Below, in pieces: positions 18,445-26,996 of a stretch of 64,000 nucleotides of DNA (position 1 is its first letter; every line of letters begins with the position of its first letter). Below the pieces are notes generated by a model. It worked only from the letters and a program-made list of their open reading frames with translations. It made no database searches and was not told the DNA's origin. Source of the DNA: Mycobacterium spongiae (GTDB lineage Bacteria; Actinomycetota; Actinomycetes; Mycobacteriales; Mycobacteriaceae). Made by a program: the position numbers and the translations under genes. The DNA lies in assembly GCF_018278905.1 (NCBI RefSeq), contig NZ_CP046600.1:558001-622000 (forward strand). Direction: 5' to 3'.

Positions 18445-19779
18445 ATGCACGTCGTAGCCGCGGGCGCGCGATCAGTGTCGGCGCGCACGATTCGCAGCGC
18501 GAGTATCCGCATCGTCCCGTTCTTGATGGCCCTGTACTTCGTCAACTACCTGGACCGCATCAACCTGGGTATCGCCAAGAACGACATCAGCACGCACCTG
18601 CAACTGTCATCGACAATGTTCGGGCTCGTCTCGGGGATCTTCTTCGTCGGGTATGTGCTCGTCGAGGTTCCATCCAACCTTGCCCTGTACCGCTACGGTG
18701 CGCGCCGTTGGCTGGCGCGCATCGCGGTGTCGTGGGGGATCGTTGTCGTGGCCATCGGTTTCGCGCCGAACGTTGCGACGTTGCTAGCCCTGCGGTTTCT
18801 TCTCGGGGTCGCCGAAGCGGGCCTGTTTCCCGGGGTCATCTTCTACCTGAGCCGCTGGTTTCCGCGCGGCTACCGGGCGCGCATGATCGCGCTTTTCATG
18901 ACGGCCAGCCCCATCGCGGCCGCGGTAGGCACACCGGTGTCCGCCTGGTTGATCCAGGTCGGCGATGGGGTTTTCGGGATGGCGGGCTGGCAATTCATGA
19001 TGATCTGCGAGGGCGTCCCGGCCATCGCCCTCGGAGTGATCTGCTGGTTCTATCTGACCGACAGTCCGGATAAAGCGCGGTGGCTACAACCCGACGAACG
19101 GCGCTGGCTCGTCGACGTGCTTGCCCAGGAGCGGCGCCAGGTTCGCAGTGATTTTCGCTTTTCGTTGCGGGGTGCGCTCACCAGCCCACGGGTCTGGGCG
19201 TTGGCACTGGTCTACTTCGGTATTGCCTACGGCCTCTACGCGTTGGCGTTCTATATGCCGTCGATCATCTCGGGGTTCCGGAAGACGTTCCGGATCGAAC
19301 TCTCTATCGTTCAGATAGGCCTGATCACCGCGATTCCCTATGCGTGCGCGGCGGTGGGGATGTACCTCTGGTCGCGCCATGCTGACCGCACCGGCGACCA
19401 CGTGCGGCATGTCGCGATCGCGCTCTTTGTTGGCGGACTGGCCATTCCGGTCGCGCTGTACCTGCACAGCCCAGTGCTGGTCGTGATATTCGTGGCCATC
19501 ACTGCGACGGCGGTGTTCGGTGCCATCCCCAGTTTCTGGGCATTGCCGTCGCGCTTCCTCGCCGGCACCGCGGCAGCGGGAGCGATCGGGCTGATCAACT
19601 CGATCGGCAATCTCGGCGGCTTCGTTGCCCCCTACGTAACCGGTGCGCTTGAACAAGCCACCGGAACGGACAAGGCCGGCATGTGGTTGGTCGGTCTCGT
19701 GATGCTGATGTCGGCGTTGCTGGTTGGAGTCCTGCGCGCCACGCCGACCCGAGACCGGGCGGCAGGTGATACGAACTGA
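18445..19779 (+). CDS. MFS transporter, anion:cation symporter type
   Basis: A 444-aa permease with 12 predicted helices. The N-terminal motif MALYFVNYLDRINLGIAKND matches the anion:cation symporter branch (hexuronate, tartrate, phthalate-like substrates), as do FFVGYVLVEVPSNLALYRYGARRW and GVAEAGLFPGVIFYLSRWF. ATG 18445 is preceded by GGGAGG. The muconolactone-isomerase-like gene starts 23 bp downstream, so transport and ring-cleavage metabolism may be coupled. In H37Rv I recall Rv0315 and Rv0316 adjacent, making this an insertion or a gene lost there. Substrate not known. Confidence 0.85.
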   Translation: MHVVAAGARSVSARTIRSASIRIVPFLMALYFVNYLDRINLGIAKNDISTHLQLSSTMFGLVSGIFFVGYVLVEVPSNLALYRYGARRWLARIAVSWGIVVVAIGFAPNVATLLALRFLLGVAEAGLFPGVIFYLSRWFPRGYRARMIALFMTASPIAAAVGTPVSAWLIQVGDGVFGMAGWQFMMICEGVPAIALGVICWFYLTDSPDKARWLQPDERRWLVDVLAQERRQVRSDFRFSLRGALTSPRVWALALVYFGIAYGLYALAFYMPSIISGFRKTFRIELSIVQIGLITAIPYACAAVGMYLWSRHADRTGDHVRHVAIALFVGGLAIPVALYLHSPVLVVIFVAITATAVFGAIPSFWALPSRFLAGTAAAGAIGLINSIGNLGGFVAPYVTGALEQATGTDKAGMWLVGLVMLMSALLVGVLRATPTRDRAAGDTN

Positions 19780-19802
19780 AGACCGATCGCTCGGGAGACA
19801 GT

Positions 19803-20417
19803 ATGGAGTTCTTGGTAGTCATGACCACCCGGATTCCCGACGGCGCTTCTCAAGACGAGGTCGCCGTGGTCCGCGCTCGCGACGGTGCACGCTTGCGCGA
19901 ACTCGCGGCGCACGGCCAATTGCTGCGGTTGTGGCGCCCGCCGCCGTTGCCGGGCGGGATACGGACCTTCGGTCTGTTTTGCGCCGACGACGACCGCCAG
20001 CTAGAGCGGCTGCTTGCCTCGATGCCGTCGCGCACTTGGCGCACAGACGACGTCACGGCCTTGCGGACACATCCGAATGACCCGGTTTCCGCGGGGATCT
20101 CCGGTGTCCCGGGGAAGGGTCCAGAATTTCTGATCGCGATGACTATGGCGGTGCCGGCCGGGACCCCGGATCATGTCGTCGACGACACAACGGCTCGGGA
20201 GGCTCAACGCCACCGGGCGCTGGCGCAGCGGGGGCACCTGGTGCGGTTGTGGTCGCTAGGTGGTGGGCCGGATGGCCCCCATACCCTCGGCCTGTGGCGT
20301 GCTCGCGATCCGGGCGAGCTGATGGCCATTCTGGAATCGCTGCCGCTGTCTGGCTGGATGACGATCGAGACAACGCCGCTGGGTCCGCATCCCGATGACC
20401 CGATCCGCCGTGGGTGA
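19803..20417 (+). CDS. tandem muconolactone delta-isomerase-like protein (Rv0316-like)
   Basis: A 204-aa protein of two similar ferredoxin-like halves, each about 95 residues: EFLVVMTTRIPDG...LRLWRPPPLP...LGLFCADD and EFLIAMTMAVPAG...VRLWSLGGGP...LGLWRARD, both ending in PHPDDP/THPNDP. Muconolactone isomerase (CatC) acts in the beta-ketoadipate pathway as a decamer of single domains; this fused form is inferred from the internal duplication. ATG 19803 has GGGAG upstream. It shares an operon with the MFS gene just upstream and converges on glpQ2 (32 bp). Confidence 0.82.
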   Translation: MEFLVVMTTRIPDGASQDEVAVVRARDGARLRELAAHGQLLRLWRPPPLPGGIRTFGLFCADDDRQLERLLASMPSRTWRTDDVTALRTHPNDPVSAGISGVPGKGPEFLIAMTMAVPAGTPDHVVDDTTAREAQRHRALAQRGHLVRLWSLGGGPDGPHTLGLWRARDPGELMAILESLPLSGWMTIETTPLGPHPDDPIRRG

Positions 20418-20449
20418 CACGGCGTACTGACCCCAGTCGCCCCCAAGCG

Positions 20450-21244
20450 CTAGGTGGTGTCCCATTCGCCGCGGCCGACGAGAACATCGCGGAGCAGGTC
20501 CGCGCGATCGGTGATGATGCCGTCCACACCCATGTCGAGAAGAGCATGCATGGCGTCGGGGTCGTCGATCGTCCAAGCATGCACCTGGCGTCCCGAATCA
20601 TGAACTTTCTGAACCATTCTCGGCGTGATAATGGGTAGGCCGCCGATCCGCGGCGGCAGCTGAAGGCAATCACTGTCGCGCAACACCCGCCAGGCGTATG
20701 CCTGGCTGGCGGCCGTTCGTGCCGCGAGCAGCGCCAGCAACGCCCCGCTGCCGGCCGACGTGGCCACCCGTTTGGAGAGCAGACGCAACGCTTGCCGGCG
20801 ACGACGATCGGAAAACGAGCCGATCAGCACCCGGCGGTGGGCGTTGAGTCGCTCGATGACGGCGACCGTGGGTTCGATCGCTGACGCGGCTTTGATGTCG
20901 ATGTTGACCCGTATGTCCGGCAGTGCGTCGAGGAGGTCTTCCAGGCGGGGGATCGACTCCCCCGCCCCCAACTGTGCTTGGCGGACATCTCGCCAATACC
21001 GTCGATCGACGGCGCCGGTGACGCCGGATTCGGGTTGGATTCTGCGGTCGTGCAGGATCACCGCTACACCGTCGCGGGTCGCGCGGACGTCGGTCTCGAT
21101 GTAGCGAAACCCCAGACTGGCCGCCTCGCGGAAGGCGCCCATACTGTTCATCGGCACACGAAACGACGTAAATCCCCGGTGCGCCATGGCAATCCGTCCC
21201 GGACTGCGCAAGAACTCGAGGCTAGGCGCACGGGCATCGCCCAT
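20450..21244 (-). CDS. glpQ2: glycerophosphodiester phosphodiesterase
   Basis: Cytosolic GDPD hydrolysing glycerophosphodiesters to glycerol-3-phosphate plus alcohol. The family motif HRG is at residues 22-24 (IAMAHRGFTSFRVPMNSMGAF), the metal residues E-x-D are in FRYIETDVRATRDGVAVILHD, and the C-terminal VHAWTIDDPDAMHALLDMGVDGIITDR is typical. At 264 aa it is close to Rv0317c. ATG at 21244 has no strong ribosome site. The divergent FMN-reductase-like gene starts 158 bp away. Confidence 0.9.
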   Translation of the reverse strand: MGDARAPSLEFLRSPGRIAMAHRGFTSFRVPMNSMGAFREAASLGFRYIETDVRATRDGVAVILHDRRIQPESGVTGAVDRRYWRDVRQAQLGAGESIPRLEDLLDALPDIRVNIDIKAASAIEPTVAVIERLNAHRRVLIGSFSDRRRRQALRLLSKRVATSAGSGALLALLAARTAASQAYAWRVLRDSDCLQLPPRIGGLPIITPRMVQKVHDSGRQVHAWTIDDPDAMHALLDMGVDGIITDRADLLRDVLVGRGEWDTT

Positions 21245-21401
21245 GACGCAAGTATCGCACTCCGCAGAACCGACCGCGCATGGTCGCGGCGGGCCGTGAC
21301 GGCGACGGCGGTTGGGCTACGCTCACCACAGGCGTCAGCGACGCCCCAACAGTGGCGCCGTATCCACCGATACGGTTCAAATACGATGCGGAGAAGCACA
21401 A

Positions 21402-22070
21402 TTGACCCTCAAGGCGCTCTTTCTCAACTGCACGCTGAAGAAGTCACCCGCCGTCTCCAACACCCAGGCCCTCATCGACCTGGTCGCTGGTCTCATGGAG
21501 CCGATGGGCGTCGAATGCGAGACCGTTCGACTGGTTGACTACAACATCGCCTACGGCACCGAGTCCGACATGGGCGATGGCGACGAATGGCCCGAGATCT
21601 ACGCAAAGATCAAGGACGCTGACATTCTGATCCCATCGATGCCGGTGTGGATGGGGGTGCGCAGCTCGCTATGTCAGCTGATGTGCGAGCGGCTCGACGG
21701 TTCGTATCGCGATCTGGACCCCCGCACCGGGCAGTACCCGCTCTACGGGAAGGTCGTGGGGGTTATCGTCACGGGCAACGAGGACGGCGCCCACGACTGC
21801 TGCGCCACCACGCTCTACAACTTCACGCACTACGGGTGCACCGTCCCGCCCAACGCTGACTGCTACTGGGTGGGCGACGCCGGACCCGGGCCCAGCTACA
21901 TCGAAGCCGGCCAGGGACACCTCTACACCAACCGCACCGCCCGGTTCCTCGCCAGCGGCACCGTATGGATGGCGAACATGATCAAGGCGAATGGACCGAT
22001 CGGCACCAACCTGATCGAGCTGACGGCCGAAGCCCAAAAGGTAAGTACCGACACGGCTCCGGCGGGCTGA
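21402..22070 (+). CDS. NAD(P)H-dependent FMN reductase-like flavoprotein
   Basis: Flavodoxin-like fold protein of 222 aa. The N-terminal phosphate loop region is LKALFLNCTLKKSPAVSNTQ (residues 3-22), then ADILIPSMPVWMGVRSSLCQ and VGVIVTGNEDGAHDCCATTL, the usual FMN-contacting segments of the NADPH-dependent FMN reductase (WrbA/SsuE-like) group. A TTG start at 21402 is preferred because GGAGAAG lies six bases upstream and the fold begins there. This is the first gene of an accessory stretch absent, to my knowledge, from H37Rv between glpQ2 and tRNA-Gly. It could supply reduced FMN to the luciferase-like enzymes in the window, but nothing shows this. Confidence 0.83.
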   Translation: MTLKALFLNCTLKKSPAVSNTQALIDLVAGLMEPMGVECETVRLVDYNIAYGTESDMGDGDEWPEIYAKIKDADILIPSMPVWMGVRSSLCQLMCERLDGSYRDLDPRTGQYPLYGKVVGVIVTGNEDGAHDCCATTLYNFTHYGCTVPPNADCYWVGDAGPGPSYIEAGQGHLYTNRTARFLASGTVWMANMIKANGPIGTNLIELTAEAQKVSTDTAPAG

Positions 22071-22456
22071 TCCGGAACGTGGCGCTTCGCCCGCTGGTTG
22101 CGCCGGCTATGCCCGCTTACCGGCCGCGTCACGCCGACCGAGGCCGGTGGTGAACACGACCGCCGCAGTGGTGGTGGGTTTCAGGCGTGGGTGGAACGCC
22201 ATGGGCAGCCGACACGGCTAACGCATTCGCGGCTCGACGAAACAGATTTCTAGCGGGCGAGGCAACACCACGTGCCTTGCTGCCTGGCGACGAAACGCAC
22301 GGCGCGAAGGTATACAGTACCGCGGGTACCGGATTTTAGAACCTGCGGTGGCATCGCTGCGCGGCGACGTGACGATCGTGCTGCAAGCTGCGCGCGAACG
22401 TAGTTGACTTGAACACGTCTGACGATGAATCCGCAGGACAGGCGGGAGGGCCAGGC
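22071..22456. other. intergenic region upstream of the mmpL gene
   Basis: 386 bp with no convincing gene. It contains the palindrome listed at 22312-22334 and a TTG-initiated in-frame extension of the MmpL reading frame from 22409, which lacks a ribosome site. Confidence 0.6.
22312..22334. promoter_or_regulatory. candidate operator palindrome upstream of mmpL
   Basis: GTACC-GCG-GGTAC (22317-22329) is a perfect inverted repeat, and the flanks extend it imperfectly (ATACA / CGGAT). TATAC at 22311-22315 could act as a -10 element. The site lies about 125 bp upstream of the MmpL ATG. It resembles operators of TetR-type regulators that often control mmpL genes; no regulator gene is adjacent. Confidence 0.45.
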
Positions 22457-24694
22457 ATGCTGCACCGTATCGCGACCCTGGCCATCGCCGCACCGCGCCG
22501 CATCCTCGGTCTCGCGGCACTCGTGATGATTGGCGCGGGCGTCTTCGGCGTCCCCGTGGCCGACCATCTGTCCGCCGGCGGCTTCGATGACCCGAGTTCC
22601 CAGTCGTCGCGGGCCACCGCGGTATTGCGCGACACCTTCCACCAAAGCGACCAGCAACTCCTGTTCAGCGTGACGGCGCCGGAGGGCACCACCAGCACTG
22701 CCGCCCGGACCGCCGCCACCCATATCGTCGACGGGCTGCACGCGTCACCGCACGTGCTGAGCGTCACCTCGGCGTGGAGCGCGCCGGCATCGGCCGCATC
22801 GGCCTTGGTGAGCAGGGACGGGAAGACCGGCCTGATCGTCGCCGACCTCGCCGGCGGCGAGAACAAGGCCCAGAAGTATGCGAAGCAACTCGCGGATGAG
22901 CTGACCGTCGACCAGGAGGGGGTTACCGTCCGCGCCGGCGGGTCCGCGATGGTGTACTCGCAGGTCAACGACCAATCCGAGCGTGATTTGGTGCGCATGG
23001 AGTCGATCGCTGTCCCGTTGAGCTTCGTTGTGCTGGTCTGGGTTTTCGGTGGACTGTTGGCGGCCGCAGTTCCGGCTATCGTCGGTATGTTCGCCATTCT
23101 CGGCACGTTGTCGGTCCTACGGCTGATCACGTACGCCACCGACGTGTCGATTTACGCGCTCAACCTCACTACCGCCATGGGCTTGGCGCTGGCCATCGAC
23201 TACACGCTGCTGATCATCAGCCGCTATCGCGAGGAACTCGCCGAAGGCACCGTCCGCGAGCTGGCGCTGGTGCGCACCATGGTCACCGCCGGCCGCACGG
23301 TGTTGTTCTCAGCGACGACCGTCGCCCTATCGATGTCGGCGATGGTGCTGTTTCCGATGTACTTTCTCAAGTCGTTCGCCTACGCCGGAGTCGCGACAGT
23401 CGCGTTCGCGGCGACAAGTGCAATCGTGTTGACGCCAGCGGCCATTGTCCTGCTCGGTGACCGTCTGAGCGCCCTGGACGCGCGTCGACTGCTACGCCGA
23501 GTGTTGCGGCGGCCCGAACCAGAGCGCCGTCAGGCACATCAGCTCTTCTGGTATCGGTCGACGCGGTTTGTCATGCGTCGCTCCGTGCCGATCGGGCTTG
23601 CCGTGGTGGCGCTCCTGCTGCTCGTCGGAGCGCCCTTTCTCGGTGTGCGCTGGGGCTACCCGGACGATCGGGTGCTACCGGTGTCGGCCTCGTCACGTCA
23701 GGTCGGCGACGAGCTGCGCAACGACTTCGTCGACGACACGGAAAAGGCGCTGCAGGTCGTCATCACCGGCGCCACAAACCTGAACCCGCACCAACTCAGC
23801 CACTACGCCACGGCGTTGTCACAGGTGCCCGACGTCTCGGACGTGTCGGCCCCGTCGGGGACGTACGTCGGCGGCAGGTTGGTTGGGCCTCCGACCGGCC
23901 CTACCGGCATGTCCGGAGACAGCGCGTATCTGACCGTGAACAGTGTGGTGGCGCTGTACTCGGACGACTCAGAAAATCAGCTCGATGCGCTACACGCGGT
24001 CAGCCCGCCGGGTAGGTGGACGGTCGAGTTCGCCGGATTGGCCCAGGTCAACCGCGACAGCGTGCACTCGATCATTTCCCGGATACCGTGGGTGCTTGGT
24101 CTGATCGCCGTGATCACCTTCGGGCTGCTGTTCTTGCTGACCGGCAGCGTCGTGCTGCCGGTGAAGGCGGTCATCCTCAACGTGCTGTCGTTGACTGCCA
24201 CGTTCGGCGCGCTGGTGTGGATATTCCAGGAAGGACACCTCGGCGCGCTGGGCACGACGTCGACCGGAACGATCGTGGCCAACATTCCTATTCTGTTGTT
24301 CTGTATCGCGTTCGGGTTGTCCATGGACTACGAGGTTTTCCTGGTCTCGAGAATTCGCGAGTACTGGCTCGAATTGGGTCAGGACACATCGGCGACCAAC
24401 TCCCAGGCGGCTAACGATGAAAGTGTGGCCCTCGGCCTGGCCTATACCGGTCGGGTGATCACGGCCGCAGCGCTGATCATGGCGATCAGCTTCGCGGCGC
24501 TGACCGCTGCCGAGGTCTCGTTCATGCGGATGTTCGGACTCGGGCTGACGATTGCGGTGCTCGTGGATGCCACGGTGGTGCGGATGGTTTTGGTTCCGGC
24601 GTTCATGCATCTCATGGGCAAGTGGAATTGGTGGGCACCACCGCCGTTGGTGCGGCTGCATCAACGCATAGGCATCAGCGAATCCGGGGGCTAG
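22457..24694 (+). CDS. MmpL-family RND transporter
   Basis: A 745-aa RND-superfamily membrane protein. A first transmembrane helix (about 20-40) precedes an outer loop (GGFDDPSSQSSRATAVL...), then helices around VVLVWVFGGLLAAAVPAIVG, the LALAIDYTLLIISRYREEL segment with the conserved Asp-Tyr of the proton relay, and a second half repeating the plan with CIAFGLSMDYEVFLVSRIRE. MmpL proteins export cell-wall lipids or siderophores; this one is shorter than the roughly 950-aa lipid exporters and resembles the MmpL13/ActII-3-like group. ATG 22457 has GGGAGGG six bases upstream. No MmpS partner is nearby. Confidence 0.88.
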   Translation: MLHRIATLAIAAPRRILGLAALVMIGAGVFGVPVADHLSAGGFDDPSSQSSRATAVLRDTFHQSDQQLLFSVTAPEGTTSTAARTAATHIVDGLHASPHVLSVTSAWSAPASAASALVSRDGKTGLIVADLAGGENKAQKYAKQLADELTVDQEGVTVRAGGSAMVYSQVNDQSERDLVRMESIAVPLSFVVLVWVFGGLLAAAVPAIVGMFAILGTLSVLRLITYATDVSIYALNLTTAMGLALAIDYTLLIISRYREELAEGTVRELALVRTMVTAGRTVLFSATTVALSMSAMVLFPMYFLKSFAYAGVATVAFAATSAIVLTPAAIVLLGDRLSALDARRLLRRVLRRPEPERRQAHQLFWYRSTRFVMRRSVPIGLAVVALLLLVGAPFLGVRWGYPDDRVLPVSASSRQVGDELRNDFVDDTEKALQVVITGATNLNPHQLSHYATALSQVPDVSDVSAPSGTYVGGRLVGPPTGPTGMSGDSAYLTVNSVVALYSDDSENQLDALHAVSPPGRWTVEFAGLAQVNRDSVHSIISRIPWVLGLIAVITFGLLFLLTGSVVLPVKAVILNVLSLTATFGALVWIFQEGHLGALGTTSTGTIVANIPILLFCIAFGLSMDYEVFLVSRIREYWLELGQDTSATNSQAANDESVALGLAYTGRVITAAALIMAISFAALTAAEVSFMRMFGLGLTIAVLVDATVVRMVLVPAFMHLMGKWNWWAPPPLVRLHQRIGISESGG

Positions 24695-24818
24695 AGCCGT
24701 CAGCTCGCAACCAAGGGCTCCAATGGCACGGACCACAGATCCTGGCTAGCGGTCCGGGCTTCGAGTGGAGTTAACTTCTCGACCACCATCGGAGCGGGAA
24801 AGGAGTAAAACCGGAATC

Positions 24819-25217
24819 ATGAACAGCGAGAAGGCAAGAGCATTTCTGGACGAGATGGCCAAGGCCGTGTGTGATCCGGACGCTGATTCTACGATCACCG
24901 ACCGCTATTTCACTGAAGATTTTGAGCAGATTATCGACGACACCAGCATCGGCCGGTCGCAACTCGACGCGCGAATCGATCTTCTCCGGAAGGACTACAC
25001 GGACGTCAGCTTCGAGTACCTTTCGGTGATCGCCGAGGGTGATCGGATCGCCGATGTGCATCTCGTTCGTGCGACGGCCAAAGACTGCCAGCAGCTCACA
25101 ATTAAGACGATCAGCCTGTACACGCTGCGAAACGGGAGGATCTGGCGCGCCGAGTCCCTCACCCGCCTTGTCGAAGGGTCGGCGGCGGACCGCCAGTTGC
25201 TTGTGCATGGCGAGTGA
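24819..25217 (+). CDS. SnoaL-like / NTF2-fold protein
   Basis: A 132-aa cytosolic protein with the cone-fold pattern: AFLDEMAKAVCDPDADSTITDRYFTEDFE, GRSQLDARIDLLRKDY, then strands ISLYTLRNGRIWRAESLTRLVEG, typical of SnoaL/DUF4440-like proteins. The ATG at 24819 follows AAGGAGT about 12 bases upstream; the ORF's upstream 18 codons are not needed. It lies 124 bp after the mmpL gene. A role in modifying the transported compound is conceivable but unproven. Confidence 0.75.
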   Translation: MNSEKARAFLDEMAKAVCDPDADSTITDRYFTEDFEQIIDDTSIGRSQLDARIDLLRKDYTDVSFEYLSVIAEGDRIADVHLVRATAKDCQQLTIKTISLYTLRNGRIWRAESLTRLVEGSAADRQLLVHGE

Positions 25218-25433
25218 GGCGACTACCGCAAAGACCTGGCCCAGTAGCTCCCGCAAAATCGAGCCGGCGGGATCGGACACGAATGCAGGCAATCAATGTC
25301 GGCCCACGCTGACGAGGAGTCTTGGCGCATCACCCATCCATGAGCCGTTGTGCACCGAATAGGTATCAGCCTCGTCGTGGCCGGCGATGAACCCCGCAGC
25401 GACGAGTCCTAACTACTTTCACAAGGAGTGCAC

Positions 25434-25865
25434 GTGATTGAGATGCAGCGTGAGTTGGCCACCGATTCCGCACCGGACGCTGTGTTCGCCTACCTGGCCG
25501 ATTTCACCACGACCGAGCAGTGGGATCCCGGCACGGTCCGGACGGTACGCATAGCCGGTGATGGTGGAGTCGGAACTCGCTACGCCAATACCTCGCGGTT
25601 CGCGGGCCGTACCAGCGACCTTGTCTACGAAGTCGTCGATGTGACACCAGGTAGAGCGATCGAACTCCGCGGCGAGAACGCCTCGCTCATTGCCCTGGAC
25701 ACCATCACCGTCACCGCACACCCGAGGGGCAGCCTGGTCGTCTACCGTGTCAGGTTCGCGTTCCAGGGCTGGCTTCGCTGGGTCGAACCGTTTCTGCGAC
25801 CTATAGTCGCAGACCTGCTCGATAAGGGCGCACGAGGACTTCGACGCGAACTGGCACGAATCTGA
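25434..25865 (+). CDS. SRPBCC (START-like) family protein
   Basis: A 143-aa ligand-binding protein of the polyketide cyclase/START superfamily: opens IEMQRELATDSAPDAVFAYLADFTTTEQW, then RTVRIAGDGGVGTRYANTSR, and ends in the long C-terminal helix PFLRPIVADLLDKGARGLRRELA. A GTG at 25434 is preferred over GTG 25428 because AAGGAG (25423-25428) is then five bases upstream. It is the last gene of the accessory stretch and converges on tRNA-Gly (58 bp). Ligand unknown. Confidence 0.8.
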   Translation: MIEMQRELATDSAPDAVFAYLADFTTTEQWDPGTVRTVRIAGDGGVGTRYANTSRFAGRTSDLVYEVVDVTPGRAIELRGENASLIALDTITVTAHPRGSLVVYRVRFAFQGWLRWVEPFLRPIVADLLDKGARGLRRELARI

Positions 25866-25923
25866 AACGCTCATAGTCCCGCACAATGGCGCCTTCCCGG
25901 AACAGCGGTCGCGCGGGTACTAG

Positions 25924-25997
25924 TGGAGCCGATGACGGGAATCGAACCCGCGTATTCAGCTTGGGAAGCTGATGTTCTGCCATTGAACTACATCGGC
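25924..25997 (-). tRNA. glyU: tRNA-Gly (anticodon CCC)
   Basis: On the minus strand the acceptor stem GCCGATG pairs with CATCGGC, discriminator T is followed by an encoded CCA, the T arm reads CGGGTTCGATTCCCG, and the anticodon stem TCAGC/GCTGA encloses loop TTCCCAA with anticodon CCC. Total 74 nt including CCA. In H37Rv a glycine tRNA (glyU) sits in the same place between glpQ2 and Rv0318c. Junctions of tRNA genes are common insertion points; the accessory stretch 21402-25865 ends here. Confidence 0.95.
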
Positions 25998-26025
25998 GCG
26001 GTGCACCGAAGGCTAGCATCTGCGG

Positions 26026-26775
26026 TCATTCCAGCACGCCCAGGCTGTACAAGATCAGGAATCCCGCGAAGAACATCACCGCCATCCACGGCCGCTCGGG
26101 TGTCTCGTGCGCCTCGACGAGGAGTTCCTCCACGACAAGCCACAGCAATGCCGCGGCGGCGAAGGCGAGCACGAAGGTGAGCACCGCCGGTCCGGTCCAG
26201 GCGAGCGCGACCGCGCCCAGCACTGCACCCGCGGCGGTGAGCGTGCTGACTCCCGCGGTGGTCACTGCGGCGCGCGTCCTCGGCACCCCGGAGCCCGTGA
26301 GTCGCAGCGCCACGGCCAGGCCGAGAAACAACACCTCGACCGTCAGCGCGATCGTGATGATGATTGCGGTTCGGGTCGACACCGTTGCGCCCGTAGCGAC
26401 AAGCAACCCGTCGATGAAGAGATCGACCCCGACCACGGCGAGGAACCCGATGGGTAGTCGACCGGCGCCATGGTTTTCGTCATGGTCTGCGCCATCACCT
26501 TGGTGTGCCTCCTCATGGTCTCCATGGTCTTCGAATTGACGAAACCAGACGAGGAGCGCGACACCCGCGGTGAAGCCCACAACGATCAGCCAGAGCGGAC
26601 CCCGCTCGCGCAAGTCTGGGAGCACCTCGCCGGCGAGGGCGGCCATGACGACGCCCGCGGCGAAGTGCTGTACGCCGCTGACCAGCGCCGCGGATGGTCT
26701 ACGCACGACTGCGACAGCGCCGCCGAGGCTCGCCGCGAGAACGGGGAAGACGGCCAACGCGGCGGCCGTTGTCAC
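26026..26775 (-). CDS. ZIP-like metal transporter / integral membrane protein (Rv0318c-like)
   Basis: A 249-aa protein with about eight hydrophobic helices and a His/Asp-rich cytosolic loop at about 82-104 (HGDHEEAHQGDGADHDENH), the mark of ZIP-family zinc/metal permeases. Helices IV-V carry LAVVGVDLFIDGLLVATGA, where ZIP proteins bind metal. GTG start at 26775 with GGAGG about 14 bases upstream, a loose spacing. Metal specificity and direction are not decided by sequence. It ends 28 bp from tRNA-Gly on the same strand. Confidence 0.8.
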   Translation of the reverse strand: MTTAAALAVFPVLAASLGGAVAVVRRPSAALVSGVQHFAAGVVMAALAGEVLPDLRERGPLWLIVVGFTAGVALLVWFRQFEDHGDHEEAHQGDGADHDENHGAGRLPIGFLAVVGVDLFIDGLLVATGATVSTRTAIIITIALTVEVLFLGLAVALRLTGSGVPRTRAAVTTAGVSTLTAAGAVLGAVALAWTGPAVLTFVLAFAAAALLWLVVEELLVEAHETPERPWMAVMFFAGFLILYSLGVLE

Positions 26776-26996
26776 GTTGCTGATGTCAACCTCCCGGGTT
26801 CGGTCGAGGACGCTGCATCGCGCGTGCTTGAACGGTGCTTGAACAACGGTGTTTGAACATTGTGGCGCCTGAACGACGAATGCGGTGACACGACCTGGCC
26901 CGGGGCCCCAGAATCGACGAAAAGCGAGTCGCGATGTTTGGAGGACTCCGGGGTGATACCCACGACCGAGGGTTCATCCGCGTAGAAGGGAGCAGC

